Source: JBOHER01 sp050701115
GTDB lineage: Bacteria; Actinomycetota; Actinomycetes; Mycobacteriales; Pseudonocardiaceae
NCBI GenBank assembly: GCA_050701115.1
Contig: JBOHER010000491.1
Coordinates: 1-22,853 of the forward strand
Direction: 5' to 3'
Length of the DNA stretch: 22,853 nucleotides
Below, one piece after another: positions 11,840-19,370 of the stretch; the stretch's first letter is position 1, and each line of letters starts with the position of its first letter. The position numbers and the translations under genes were made by a program. The notes below the pieces were generated by a model. The model was not told the DNA's origin. It worked only from the letters and a program-made list of their open reading frames with translations, and ran no database searches.

Positions 11840-14158
11840 GTGAGTGGCAGCGAGAGTACGAGCGAGCAGGGAACCCGAGCGACGGCAAAGGCCACCCCCC
11901 AACGGGACGCACGCGGCAGGTGGACCAGAGCCGATGCCATGCGCACGTCCGGCAACGGTGCCGCGACAACCCTCGACGCTCCGATGAGCCCGCCTCCGGT
12001 CACCTCGGACAACGGGCTCGCATCCGGCTCGCACAGCGTGCCGTCGGCTCCGCCCGCCGTCACTAGGGCCTCTCCCGCTGAGTTCGCCGACACGCTGCCC
12101 GACGACCGCTACCTCAATCGTGAGCTGTCCTGGCAGGACTTCAACGCCAGGGTGCTCGCACTGGCCGAGGACGCATCCCTGCCACTGCTGGAACGGGCGA
12201 AGTTCCTGGCCATCTTCGCGTCCAACCTGGACGAGTTCTACATGGTGCGGGTCGCCGGGTTGAAACGCCGCCATGAGACCGGGCTCTCGGTCCGCAGTGC
12301 CGATGGTCTGTCGCCCCTGGAGCAACTGGCCTACATCGCCAAGCGAAATCAGGATCTGGTGTCGCGGCAAACCGAGGTCTTCGAAGCCACGGTGCGACCA
12401 GCCCTCGAAGCGGAGGGCATCCGGATCGTGCAGTGGTCCGATCTGGCCGCGGAAGACCAGCAGCGACTGTCCAACTACTTCAGTGATCACATCTTCCCGG
12501 TGCTCACCCCGCTCGCGGTCGACCCCGCGCACCCGTTCCCCTACATCTCCGGTCTCTCGCTCAATCTCGCGGTGACCGTACGTGATCCCGAAGGTGCCGC
12601 CGAACGCTTCGCCAGGGTCAAGGTGCCCAACAACGTGCCTCGGCTGATCCGGCTCGAGGAAAGGCGCGAGGCGTCGACAGCGACCTTCCTCCTGCTCGAG
12701 GAACTCATCTCCGCGCACCTCGGCGAGCTGTTCACCGGCATGGAGGTCATCGAGCATCACGTCTTCCGGGTCACCCGCAACGCCGACTTCGAGGTCGAGG
12801 AGGACCGGGACGAAGACCTCCTGCAAGCGCTGGAACGGGAACTCGCGCAACGCCGATTCGGGCCGCCGGTACGGCTCGAGGTCGAGCAGGCAATAAGCGA
12901 GCACATGCTGGAGTTGCTGCTACGCGAGCTGGAAGTCGACCCGCACGACGTCGTGACGGTGCCCGGTCTCATCGACATGACCTGCCTGAATCAGCTCTCC
13001 ACTGTGGACCGCAAGGAACTGAAGTTCGCCCCTTTCGTCCCGGCGACGCATCCCGCGTTCGCCGAACGCGAGACACCGAAGAGCGTCTTCGCGACCTTGC
13101 GCGAAGGTGACGTACTGGTCCACCACCCGTATGACTCGTTTTCCACCAGCGTGCAACGGTTCATCGAGCAGGCCGCGTCCGATCCCTACGTGCTGGCCAT
13201 CAAGCAGACGCTGTACCGGACCTCCGGTGATACTTCCGGTGACTCACCGATCGTGGACGCACTCATCGACGCCGCGCACGCGGGCAAGCAGGTGGTCGCG
13301 CTGGTCGAGATCAAGGCTCGCTTCGATGAACAGGCCAACATCACCTGGGCGAGGACACTCGAGCGGGCGGGCGTGCACGTGGTCTACGGACTCGTCGGCC
13401 TCAAGACGCACTGCAAGACCTCGCTCGTGGTGCGGCAGGAGGGTTCCCGGCTGCGGCGCTACTGCCACGTCGGTACCGGCAACTACAACCCGAAGACCGC
13501 CCGGCTCTACGAGGACATCGGTTTACTCACCGCGGACGCCGAGATCGGCGCCGACTTCACCGACCTGTTCAACGTGCTGACCGGGTACTCCCGGCAGGAC
13601 ACCTACCGCAATATCCTGACCGCGCCGAACGGGATCCGGCGTGGCATTCTGGCCCGCATCGGCGACGAGATCGAGCTGGCCAAGCAGGGCAAGCAGGCCG
13701 GAGTGCGGATCAAGGTCAACTCATTGGTAGACGAACAAATCATCGACGGGCTGTATCGGGCGTCCCAGGCCGGTATCCCGGTCGACGTGGTGGTGCGGGG
13801 CATTTGTGCGCTCAAGCCAGGTGTGCCGGAGCTCAGCGAGAACATCCAGGTGCGATCCATTCTCGGTCGGTTCCTCGAGCACTCCCGCATCTTCCACTTC
13901 GCCGGTAGCGAGGAGTACTGGATCGGCAGCGCGGACATGATGCACCGCAACCTCGACCGCCGCATCGAGGTGCTCGTCCGGGCCGACGACCCCAAGCTGA
14001 CCACACAGATGGATGCGATACTCCACTCCGCACTCGACCCGGTCACCCGTTGCTGGGTACTCAGTTCGACCGGCGAATGGACGCCGTCGCCTGCCGACGG
14101 CTCACAGGTTCGCGATCACCAGGTCGAGTTGATCACCAAGCACCAAGCCGCCGGCTGA
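11840..14158 (+). CDS. ppk1: Polyphosphate kinase 1
   Basis: 772 residues from the GTG at 11840. It reversibly transfers the gamma phosphate of ATP to inorganic polyphosphate. The first 90 or so residues are Ser/Pro/Ala-rich and not conserved; the enzyme proper begins at LPDDRYLNRELSWQDFN. Key landmarks: FASNLDEFYMVRVAGLKRR, VLTPLAVDPAHPFPYISGLSLNLAV, GLVGLKTHCK and RRYCHVGTGNYNPKTARLYED, where H543 is the residue autophosphorylated in the mechanism, then SADMMHRNLDRRIEVL. The start is uncertain because there is no clear Shine-Dalgarno; ATGs inside the variable region (such as 11938) are possible. Leucine 562 is encoded by TTA, a rare codon in such genomes. It lies 18 bases before mutT1, forming an operon. 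Confidence 0.96.
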   Translation: MSGSESTSEQGTRATAKATPQRDARGRWTRADAMRTSGNGAATTLDAPMSPPPVTSDNGLASGSHSVPSAPPAVTRASPAEFADTLPDDRYLNRELSWQDFNARVLALAEDASLPLLERAKFLAIFASNLDEFYMVRVAGLKRRHETGLSVRSADGLSPLEQLAYIAKRNQDLVSRQTEVFEATVRPALEAEGIRIVQWSDLAAEDQQRLSNYFSDHIFPVLTPLAVDPAHPFPYISGLSLNLAVTVRDPEGAAERFARVKVPNNVPRLIRLEERREASTATFLLLEELISAHLGELFTGMEVIEHHVFRVTRNADFEVEEDRDEDLLQALERELAQRRFGPPVRLEVEQAISEHMLELLLRELEVDPHDVVTVPGLIDMTCLNQLSTVDRKELKFAPFVPATHPAFAERETPKSVFATLREGDVLVHHPYDSFSTSVQRFIEQAASDPYVLAIKQTLYRTSGDTSGDSPIVDALIDAAHAGKQVVALVEIKARFDEQANITWARTLERAGVHVVYGLVGLKTHCKTSLVVRQEGSRLRRYCHVGTGNYNPKTARLYEDIGLLTADAEIGADFTDLFNVLTGYSRQDTYRNILTAPNGIRRGILARIGDEIELAKQGKQAGVRIKVNSLVDEQIIDGLYRASQAGIPVDVVVRGICALKPGVPELSENIQVRSILGRFLEHSRIFHFAGSEEYWIGSADMMHRNLDRRIEVLVRADDPKLTTQMDAILHSALDPVTRCWVLSSTGEWTPSPADGSQVRDHQVELITKHQAAG

Positions 14159-14176
14159 AGCACTGGAGTAATACCG

Positions 14177-15142
14177 ATGGTGGACACCGCCGAGGATCGG
14201 CTGTCGATCCGTGCGGCAGGCGCCGTGCTGTGGCGCACCGGGACGAAGGGCCGCGTCGAAGTCGCCGTCGTGCACCGACCTAGGTACGACGACTGGTCGC
14301 TGCCCAAAGGCAAACTCGACGCTGGTGAGACGGTGCCTGCCGCAGCCGTGCGCGAGGTCGGTGAGGAAACCGGATTCACCTGCGTCCTTGGGCGTTTCCT
14401 GACCGACGTCGACTACGCCGTTCCTTCGCCAACCGGCAACGGAGCGGTACCCAAGACCGTTGAGTACTTCTCGGCCCGAGCGGGCGCAGGCGAATTCCGG
14501 CCCAGCAACGAAGTCGATGACCTTCGTTGGCTTCCCCCGGACGCTGCACGCGACGTGCTGAGCTATCCGGTGGAGGTCGGCGTGATCGACGAATTCACCG
14601 CATTGGACAACCGGCTCACCACCGTGCTGCTGGTGCGCCATGCGAAGGCAGGCAAGCGGGAGTACTGGACCGGCGACGACGATCTCCGGCCGCTCTCCGA
14701 GTCCGGTCTCCGGCAGGCCGAGGCGTTGCGCAGGCTGGTGCCGTTGTTCGGCGCCGACCGCGTGCTGTCGGCCCCCCGGCTGCGCTGTGTGCAGACCGTG
14801 CGCGCGATCGCGGAGAATCTCGGTACCGAGATCGAGCACGAACCGTTGCTGTCCGAGGAGGAGTACTGGCGGGATCCCGCCGTGGGTATGGCGCGACTGC
14901 TCTCGATCGTCGCCGACGGAGGAACACCGTTGATCGCCAGCCAGGGCAAAGTCATTCCCGACGTGATCGGCACCCTGGCCAAACGGGACCGGGTGCCGCT
15001 TGGCGACATCAGGAGCAAGAAAGGCTCCCTCTGGCTGCTGTCCTTCGCGCCCGACGTCGAAGGAACCGGCCCCGGCCTGCGGGCGGCGAGCTACCTGCCC
15101 AGTCCACTTCCCGCGCCCATTCCGGGAATCCCGGTGGAATGA
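14177..15142 (+). CDS. mutT1: MutT1-type Nudix hydrolase with C-terminal histidine phosphatase domain
   Basis: 321 residues in two parts. The Nudix domain (about 8-145) has a perfect Nudix box at 45-67: GKLDAGE, seven residues, REVGEETGF. The histidine phosphatase domain (about 148-300) begins LLVRHAKAGK, with RHA at 154-156 and nucleophile H155. This fusion is the MutT1 architecture of mycobacteria, which removes 8-oxo-dGTP and 8-oxo-GTP and also cleaves diadenosine polyphosphates. The ATG at 14177 has GGAG ten bases upstream, and it follows ppk1 by 18 bases, linking nucleotide sanitation with polyphosphate metabolism. It converges on hupB. Confidence 0.95.
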   Translation: MVDTAEDRLSIRAAGAVLWRTGTKGRVEVAVVHRPRYDDWSLPKGKLDAGETVPAAAVREVGEETGFTCVLGRFLTDVDYAVPSPTGNGAVPKTVEYFSARAGAGEFRPSNEVDDLRWLPPDAARDVLSYPVEVGVIDEFTALDNRLTTVLLVRHAKAGKREYWTGDDDLRPLSESGLRQAEALRRLVPLFGADRVLSAPRLRCVQTVRAIAENLGTEIEHEPLLSEEEYWRDPAVGMARLLSIVADGGTPLIASQGKVIPDVIGTLAKRDRVPLGDIRSKKGSLWLLSFAPDVEGTGPGLRAASYLPSPLPAPIPGIPVE

Positions 15143-15192
15143 CGCAGCGGCTGGACCGGGCCCGTGTGCGCGGAACCGGCCCAGGCGCTGCG
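15143..15192. terminator. Hairpin between convergent mutT1 and hupB
   Basis: CGCAGCG (15143-15149) pairs with CGCTGCG (15186-15192), and inside it GGGCC pairs with GGCCC. The structure starts directly after the mutT1 stop and ends 13 bases before the hupB stop, so it could end both transcripts. No U-tract. Confidence 0.5.
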
Positions 15193-15205
15193 GGAGGCAG
15201 GCCCA

Positions 15206-15934
15206 CTACTTCTTCTTCGCGGCCGCCTTCTTCGGCGCCGCCTTGGCCGCGGTGGTCTTGGCCGTCGCCTTCTTCGGCGCCGCCTTGGTCGCGGTCGCCT
15301 TGGTCGCCACGGTCCTGGTGGCCGCCGCCTTGGTCGCGGTCGACTTCGCCGCGGTCTTCTTCGGCGCTGCCTTGGCCGCCGTGGTCTTGGCCGCCGCCTT
15401 CTTCGGCGCCGCCTTGGCCGCGGTGGACTTGGCAGCCGTGGCCGCCCGCTTCGCAGGCGCCTGCGCCGTGGCGCGGGTGGACGTGCTGCGCGTGGTCGAA
15501 CGGGAAGCAGGTGCCTTGCTTGCCGTCGTGCGCGTGGAACTCGTCCTGGTCGCGGCCGTCCTGGTTCCGGTGGCGCGGGCCGTGGTGCCGCGGGTCGGGG
15601 TGGTCCCGGCGGATGCCGTGGACGTCGCGCGGGGGGCGGCGACCTTGGGCAACTTCCGCGAGCCACCGACGACTTCCCGGAACGTCGTGCCTGCCCGGAA
15701 GGCGGGCACATTGGTCTTCTTCACGCGAACGGACTCGCCGGTCCGAGGGTTACGCGCGGTCCGCGCGGCCCGAGCACGCTTCTCGAACACACCGAACCCG
15801 GTGATGTTCACCTTCTCGCCCTTGTTGACCGCACGGATGATGATGTCTACCAGGCCATCGACGGCCGCACTCGCGACCTTCTTGTCACCCAAGCGTTGGG
15901 AGAGCGCTTCAATCAACTGCGCCTTGTTGGCCAT
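15206..15934 (-). CDS. hupB: HupB: HU-type nucleoid protein with histone-like tail
   Basis: 242 residues. Residues 1-94 are a full HU domain (MANKAQLIEALSQRLGDKKV; DNA-binding arm GFGVFEKRARAARTARNPRTGE at 46-67). Residues 95-170 are a Thr/Ser/Arg/Ala-rich linker. Residues 170-240 are five 14-15 residue repeats of the type TTAAKAAPKKAAAK, with the chain ending KKK. Such tails resemble eukaryotic histone H1 and in mycobacterial HupB are acetylated and methylated and drive DNA compaction. The ATG at 15934 has GGAGGAC just upstream. It lies downstream of leuD on the same strand but is separated by a strong terminator, so it has its own promoter; a palindrome overlaps the likely -10 region. Confidence 0.97.
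   Translation of the reverse strand: MANKAQLIEALSQRLGDKKVASAAVDGLVDIIIRAVNKGEKVNITGFGVFEKRARAARTARNPRTGESVRVKKTNVPAFRAGTTFREVVGGSRKLPKVAAPRATSTASAGTTPTRGTTARATGTRTAATRTSSTRTTASKAPASRSTTRSTSTRATAQAPAKRAATAAKSTAAKAAPKKAAAKTTAAKAAPKKTAAKSTATKAAATRTVATKATATKAAPKKATAKTTAAKAAPKKAAAKKK
15215..15427 (-). repeat. In-gene repeats coding for the HupB tail
   Basis: Five consecutive 42-45 bp units encode 14-15 residues each around the core AAKAAPKK. They share long identical stretches such as the one containing TTCTTCGGCGCCGCCTTGG on the plus strand at 15227 and again at 15269 and 15398. Copy number could change by slippage or recombination. Confidence 0.85.
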
Positions 15935-15984
15935 ACCAGTCCTCCGGAGAACTTCGTTGTCTACGGCCAAACCGGCCGACTTGA

Positions 15985-16003
15985 AAGGTAACGGTATTAC
16001 CTT
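15985..16003 (-). promoter_or_regulatory. Palindrome over the likely hupB promoter
   Basis: AAGGTAA (15985-15991) and TTACCTT (15997-16003) are perfect complements around five bases. On the minus strand the site contains TAATAC, a good -10, with TTTGG-type sequence about 17 bases upstream; the start codon is about 60 bases on. A repressor or HupB itself could bind here. Confidence 0.45.
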
Positions 16004-16126
16004 CGTGGCCGAATTTCCAAACGACACGGCGTTTTGTGCTTGCGCAGGGAGAAGTTCAAGCCCTCCGGGGGAATGATCGCCGAGTTCATGGGTCGGCCCG
16101 GAAGCGGCGCGATAGTGATCGAAATG

Positions 16127-16165
16127 GCAACGGGGATTCCCTGCCAGGCAAGGAATCCCCGTTGC
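16127..16165 (-). terminator. Strong hairpin terminator after leuD
   Basis: GCAACGGGGATTCC (16127-16140) and GGAATCCCCGTTGC (16152-16165) form a perfect 14-bp stem; the 11-base loop itself can pair TGCC with GGCA. It begins 16 bases after the leuD stop, and on the minus strand CATTTCG follows. This isolates leuCD from hupB. Confidence 0.85.
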
Positions 16166-16180
16166 AACGAGACCGGAGAA

Positions 16181-16783
16181 TCAGGCAGTCGTGATGGGCG
16201 TGGTCACCGGCTTCCAGGGCGGACGGGCACTTTCGAACTCATCGATGTCCGCGGCGTGTCGCAGCGTCAGCGCGATGTCGTCCAGCCCTTCGAGCAACCG
16301 CCAGCGGGTGTAGTCGTCGATCGAAAATCCTGTGACGAAGTCCTTGGCTCGTACCGTCTTGTCCGTGAGGTCGACGGTGACCTCGGTACCCGGCTCGTTC
16401 TCGAGGATCTTCCACAGCTGCTCGACGTCGGTCTGCTCGCATTCCGCAGCGAGCAGGCCCTGCTTGCCGGAGTTGCCACGGAAGATGTCGGCGAACCGGG
16501 AGGAGATGACGACGCGGAACCCATAGTTCATCAGGGCCCACACGGCATGCTCGCGAGACGATCCGGTACCGAAGTCGGGACCGGCCACCAGCACGCTGCC
16601 GGACCGGAACGCGTCGGAGTTGAGCACGAAGGTCTCGTCGTTGCGCCATGCGGCGAACAACCCGTCCTCGAACCCGGTGCGCGTGACGCGCTTGAGGTAG
16701 ACGGCGGGGATGATCTGGTCGGTGTCTACATTGGATCGGCGTAGTGGAACACCAACGCCGGTGTGCGTGCGGAACGGCTCCAT
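16181..16783 (-). CDS. leuD: 3-isopropylmalate dehydratase small subunit
   Basis: 200 residues, the swivel domain of the isopropylmalate isomerase that converts 2- to 3-isopropylmalate in leucine synthesis. NVDTDQIIPAVYLKR (18-32), GPDFGTGSSREHAVWAL (68-84) and FADIFRGNSGKQGLL (97-111) are the substrate-binding loops shared with aconitase. The ATG at 16783 has AAAGGAA nine bases upstream; the 70 in-frame codons before it belong to a shadow of leuC. Fourteen bases separate it from the leuC stop, and both are ended by the hairpin at 16127. The partner LeuC carries the iron-sulfur cluster. Confidence 0.98.
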   Translation of the reverse strand: MEPFRTHTGVGVPLRRSNVDTDQIIPAVYLKRVTRTGFEDGLFAAWRNDETFVLNSDAFRSGSVLVAGPDFGTGSSREHAVWALMNYGFRVVISSRFADIFRGNSGKQGLLAAECEQTDVEQLWKILENEPGTEVTVDLTDKTVRAKDFVTGFSIDDYTRWRLLEGLDDIALTLRHAADIDEFESARPPWKPVTTPITTA

Positions 16784-16797
16784 GTCGGGTTCCTTTC

Positions 16798-18225
16798 TCA
16801 GAGGTCCTCTGGACTGGACAGGGTGCCGCGCACCGCGGTGGCCGCGGCGACCAGCGGCGAGACCAGGTGCGTGCGCCCGCCCTTGCCTTGCCTGCCCTCG
16901 AAGTTGCGGTTGGACGTGGATGCGCTGCGCTCCCCCGGCTTGAGCTGGTCGGGGTTCATCCCAAGGCACATCGAACAACCGGCCTGACGCCATTGGGCGC
17001 CCGCGTCTAGGAAGACCTTGTCCAGGCCCTCCGCCTCGGCGGCCTTGCGCACCCGCATCGAACCGGGCACCACCAGCATGCGTACGCCGTCTGCGACCCT
17101 GTGCCCCCGCAGCACCTCGGCAGCGGCCCTGAGGTCCTCGATGCGGCCGTTGGTGCAGGAGCCGAGGAACACAGTGTCCACCGCGATGTCGCGCAGCACG
17201 GTGCCCGGCTCGAGCCCCATGTAGGCCAGCGCCTTCTCCGCGGCGAAGCGCTCATTCTCGTCGGCGATCTGCTCGGGGTCGGGAACCGACTCCGACAACG
17301 GCAAGCCCTGCCCCGGGTTGGTACCCCAGGTCACGAACGGCGTCAGCTCATCGGCATCGAGCTCGACCTCCGCGTCGAAGGTGGCCCCTTCGTCGGTGCG
17401 CAGCTCGCGCCAGTTGGCCACCGCCGCGTCCCAGTCGGCCCCCTGCGGCGCGTGCGGGCGGCCCCGCAGGTAGTCGAAGGTGGTCTCGTCCGGCGCGATC
17501 ATCCCCGCGCGAGCGCCCGCCTCGATCGACATGTTGCAGATGGTCATGCGGGCTTCCATGGACAGCGCCTCGATCGCGGTGCCCCGGTACTCCAGAACGT
17601 AGCCCTGGCCGCCGCCGGTGCCGATCTTGGCGATCACCGCGAGGATGATGTCTTTCGCGGTGACCCCGGGCCGCAGGTTGCCGGAGACGTTGACCGCCAT
17701 CGTCTTGAACGGACGAAGCGGGAGCGTTTGGGTGGCGAGTACGTGCTCGACCTCGGAGGTGCCGATGCCTAATGCCATCGCACCGAAAGCACCGTGGGTC
17801 GAGGTGTGGCTGTCGCCGCACACCACGGTCATGCCGGGTTGAGTCAGCCCGAGCTGTGGGCCGATGACATGCACGATGCCCTGCTCGGCGTCGCCCATCG
17901 GGTGCAGCCGGACGCCGAACTCCTTGCAGTTGGCACGCAGGGTGTCGACCTGCGTCCGCGAAACCGGGTCGGCGATCGGAAGTTCGATGTCCACCGTGGG
18001 GACGTTGTGGTCCTCGGTGGCAATGGTCAGGTCGGGACGACGAACCGGCCTGCCCGCGAGCCGGAGACCGTCGAAGGCCTGCGGGCTGGTGACCTCGTGC
18101 ACCAGGTGCAGGTCGATGTAGAGCAGGTCGGGCTCGGCGCCCTTTCCACGGCGCACGACATGCGCGTCCCATACTTTCTCTGCCAGCGTCCGACCCTGTT
18201 GTGCCGGTGTCGTTGGGGTTGCCAC
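16798..18225 (-). CDS. leuC: 3-isopropylmalate dehydratase large subunit
   Basis: 475 residues, aconitase superfamily, carrying the [4Fe-4S] cluster of isopropylmalate isomerase. The cluster ligands are C357 in FLGSCTNGR and C417/C420 in AGCSMCLGMNP. VCGDSHTSTHGAFGAMALGIGTSE (136-159, split here only by description) and the ATEDHN loop near 69-74 line the active site. The start is the GTG at 18225, because GGAGGA (complement of 18234-18240) lies eight bases before it; the ATG at 18243 overlaps that ribosome binding site and is rejected. leuC leads the leuCD operon and faces the IclR-type regulator across overlapping promoters. No leucine-rich leader peptide was found in the roughly 110-base leader. 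Confidence 0.98.
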   Translation of the reverse strand: MATPTTPAQQGRTLAEKVWDAHVVRRGKGAEPDLLYIDLHLVHEVTSPQAFDGLRLAGRPVRRPDLTIATEDHNVPTVDIELPIADPVSRTQVDTLRANCKEFGVRLHPMGDAEQGIVHVIGPQLGLTQPGMTVVCGDSHTSTHGAFGAMALGIGTSEVEHVLATQTLPLRPFKTMAVNVSGNLRPGVTAKDIILAVIAKIGTGGGQGYVLEYRGTAIEALSMEARMTICNMSIEAGARAGMIAPDETTFDYLRGRPHAPQGADWDAAVANWRELRTDEGATFDAEVELDADELTPFVTWGTNPGQGLPLSESVPDPEQIADENERFAAEKALAYMGLEPGTVLRDIAVDTVFLGSCTNGRIEDLRAAAEVLRGHRVADGVRMLVVPGSMRVRKAAEAEGLDKVFLDAGAQWRQAGCSMCLGMNPDQLKPGERSASTSNRNFEGRQGKGGRTHLVSPLVAAATAVRGTLSSPEDL

Positions 18226-18320
18226 GGCGCGGGCTCCTCCCATTGTGGTGGTTGTACTGTCGGGTTTCCCGGACCACGGGGGAAGCCTCGGCGATCGGGA
18301 TCATCGAAGTTCCCAAGATA

Positions 18321-18361
18321 TGGACTTCCCACAATTCGGGATTGTAGTATCGCTTTGTGGG
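18321..18361. promoter_or_regulatory. Overlapping divergent promoters and candidate IclR operator of leuCD and the regulator
   Basis: For the regulator: TGGACT (18321-18326), 18 bases, TAGTAT (18345-18350). For leuC on the minus strand: -10 TACAAT (18346-18341). The two -10 boxes overlap. Inverted repeats lie across them: CCCACAA (18328-18334) with TTGTGGG (18355-18361), and ACAAT (18331-18335) with ATTGT (18341-18345). One dimer bound here could stop both promoters. Confidence 0.65.
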
Positions 18362-18414
18362 ACAGCATAGCGTGTCTTTATCAGCCTGCGTAATCGGTGA
18401 GTGTGGGAGGTCTC

Positions 18415-19134
18415 GTGGCTAGTCCTGCCGCTACCGCGCAGTCCAGCGGAATCGGAGTCCTGGACAAGGCGGTCGCCGTGCTGCAAGCGATCGCCGAGGA
18501 GCCATGCGGGCTTGCCGAGCTCTGCGCCAGGACCGGGCTGCCACGTGCCACCGCGCACCGGCTGGCCGTCGGGCTCGAAGTGCACCGGCTGCTCCGGCGG
18601 GCTCCGGACGGCCGCTGGCGCCCCGGGACCGCACTGGCGGAACTCGCGGGCGGTGTGACCGACCCGTTGCTCGACGCCGCGAGCTCGGTGCTGCCCAAAC
18701 TGCGGGACATCACCGGAGAGAGCGTGCAGCTTTACCGGCGCGACGGGATGCAACGGGTGTGCGTGTCCACCGCCGAGCCACCGAGCGGGCTGCGCGACAC
18801 CGTGCCGGTGGGCGCGCGCCTGCCCATGACAGCCGGCTCGGGCGCGAAGGTCCTTGCCGCATGGTCGGATCCGCAGACGCAGCGCACCATCCTGCTGGAC
18901 GCGGTTTACGGCGAGCGCACACTGCTCGAGGTCCGACGGCGCGGCTGGGCGCAGAGCGTCGCCGAGCGCGAGCCGGGGGTCGCCAGTGTGTCGGCTCCGG
19001 TGCGCGACTCGTCGGGAGCGGTGGTCGCCGCGGTCTCCGTGTCAGGACCCATCGAGCGGATCGGCCGCAAGCCGGGCGTGCGCTGGGCCGCCGACCTGCT
19101 GGCCGCCGCCGACGCCCTGACCGAGCGCCTCTAG
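18415..19134 (+). CDS. IclR-family regulator, NdgR/LtbR-like
   Basis: 239 residues: N-terminal winged helix (SGIGVLDKAVAVLQAIAEEP, then recognition region LAELCARTGLPRATAHRLA at 33-51) and C-terminal IclR effector domain from about 85 (SVQLYRRDGMQRVCVST; GSGAKVLAAW; SVAEREPGVASVSAPVRD). The orthologue next to leuCD is NdgR/AreB in Streptomyces and LtbR in Corynebacterium, which repress leuCD and react to amino-acid status; the M. tuberculosis counterpart is Rv2989. The start is the GTG at 18415, four bases after GGGAGG; an in-frame GTG at 18397 lies before that site and is less likely. Expected to control itself and leuCD from the overlapping promoters. Confidence 0.93.
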   Translation: MASPAATAQSSGIGVLDKAVAVLQAIAEEPCGLAELCARTGLPRATAHRLAVGLEVHRLLRRAPDGRWRPGTALAELAGGVTDPLLDAASSVLPKLRDITGESVQLYRRDGMQRVCVSTAEPPSGLRDTVPVGARLPMTAGSGAKVLAAWSDPQTQRTILLDAVYGERTLLEVRRRGWAQSVAEREPGVASVSAPVRDSSGAVVAAVSVSGPIERIGRKPGVRWAADLLAAADALTERL

Positions 19135-19148
19135 CGCGCCGGGCCGCC

Positions 19149-19236
19149 GTGTCCGCGTTCTGAGCACCCGTGTCCGCCGCCCAGGCACGGGTGTTCGACA
19201 TCTGTGCACGCAGCGACCGCGTCCGTTCTGTAGCAC
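19149..19236. repeat. Second, degenerate copy of the 21-bp-period tandem repeat
   Basis: Units GTGTCCGCGTTCTGAGCAC (19149-19167), GTGTCCGCCGCCCAGGCAC (19170-19188) and GTGTTCGACATCTGTGCAC (19191-19209) begin exactly 21 bases apart; a fourth partial unit GCGTCCGTTCTGTAGCAC is at 19219-19236. The GTGTCCGCG start and CAC end match the array at 1751-1828. Both arrays begin shortly after a stop codon on the plus strand (here the IclR-type gene). Confidence 0.75.
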
Positions 19237-19246
19237 ACGTATAGCC

Positions 19247-19277
19247 GATTCCGGAATCACCGATTTGGGGCTAATCT
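19247..19277 (+). promoter_or_regulatory. Candidate promoter and palindrome upstream of the LVIVD protein gene
   Basis: GATTCCGGAATC (19247-19258) is a perfect 12-bp palindrome lying where a -35 box would be for TAATCT (19272-19277). The resulting leader of about 87 bases contains a second perfect palindrome, CCCCTGCAGGGG (19329-19340), 30 bases before the start codon. Confidence 0.4.
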
Positions 19278-19370
19278 GCCACCTCGGCAGCCGGTGATCC
19301 GCGAGGCGGCTTCGGCTTCCGCAGCCCACCCCTGCAGGGGCCGGCTCAACCCACACAAAGGGAGCTTGTC

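Noticed and set aside
14527..15804. 425-codon plus-strand frame with Pro/Ser/Trp repeats
   Set aside because: Out-of-frame reading of mutT1 continuing antisense through the hupB tail repeats.
18226..18340. Leucine-rich leader peptide or attenuator for leuCD
   Set aside because: Frames in the leuC leader contain no run of leucine codons and no short ORF with a stop; control is better explained by the divergent IclR-type regulator.
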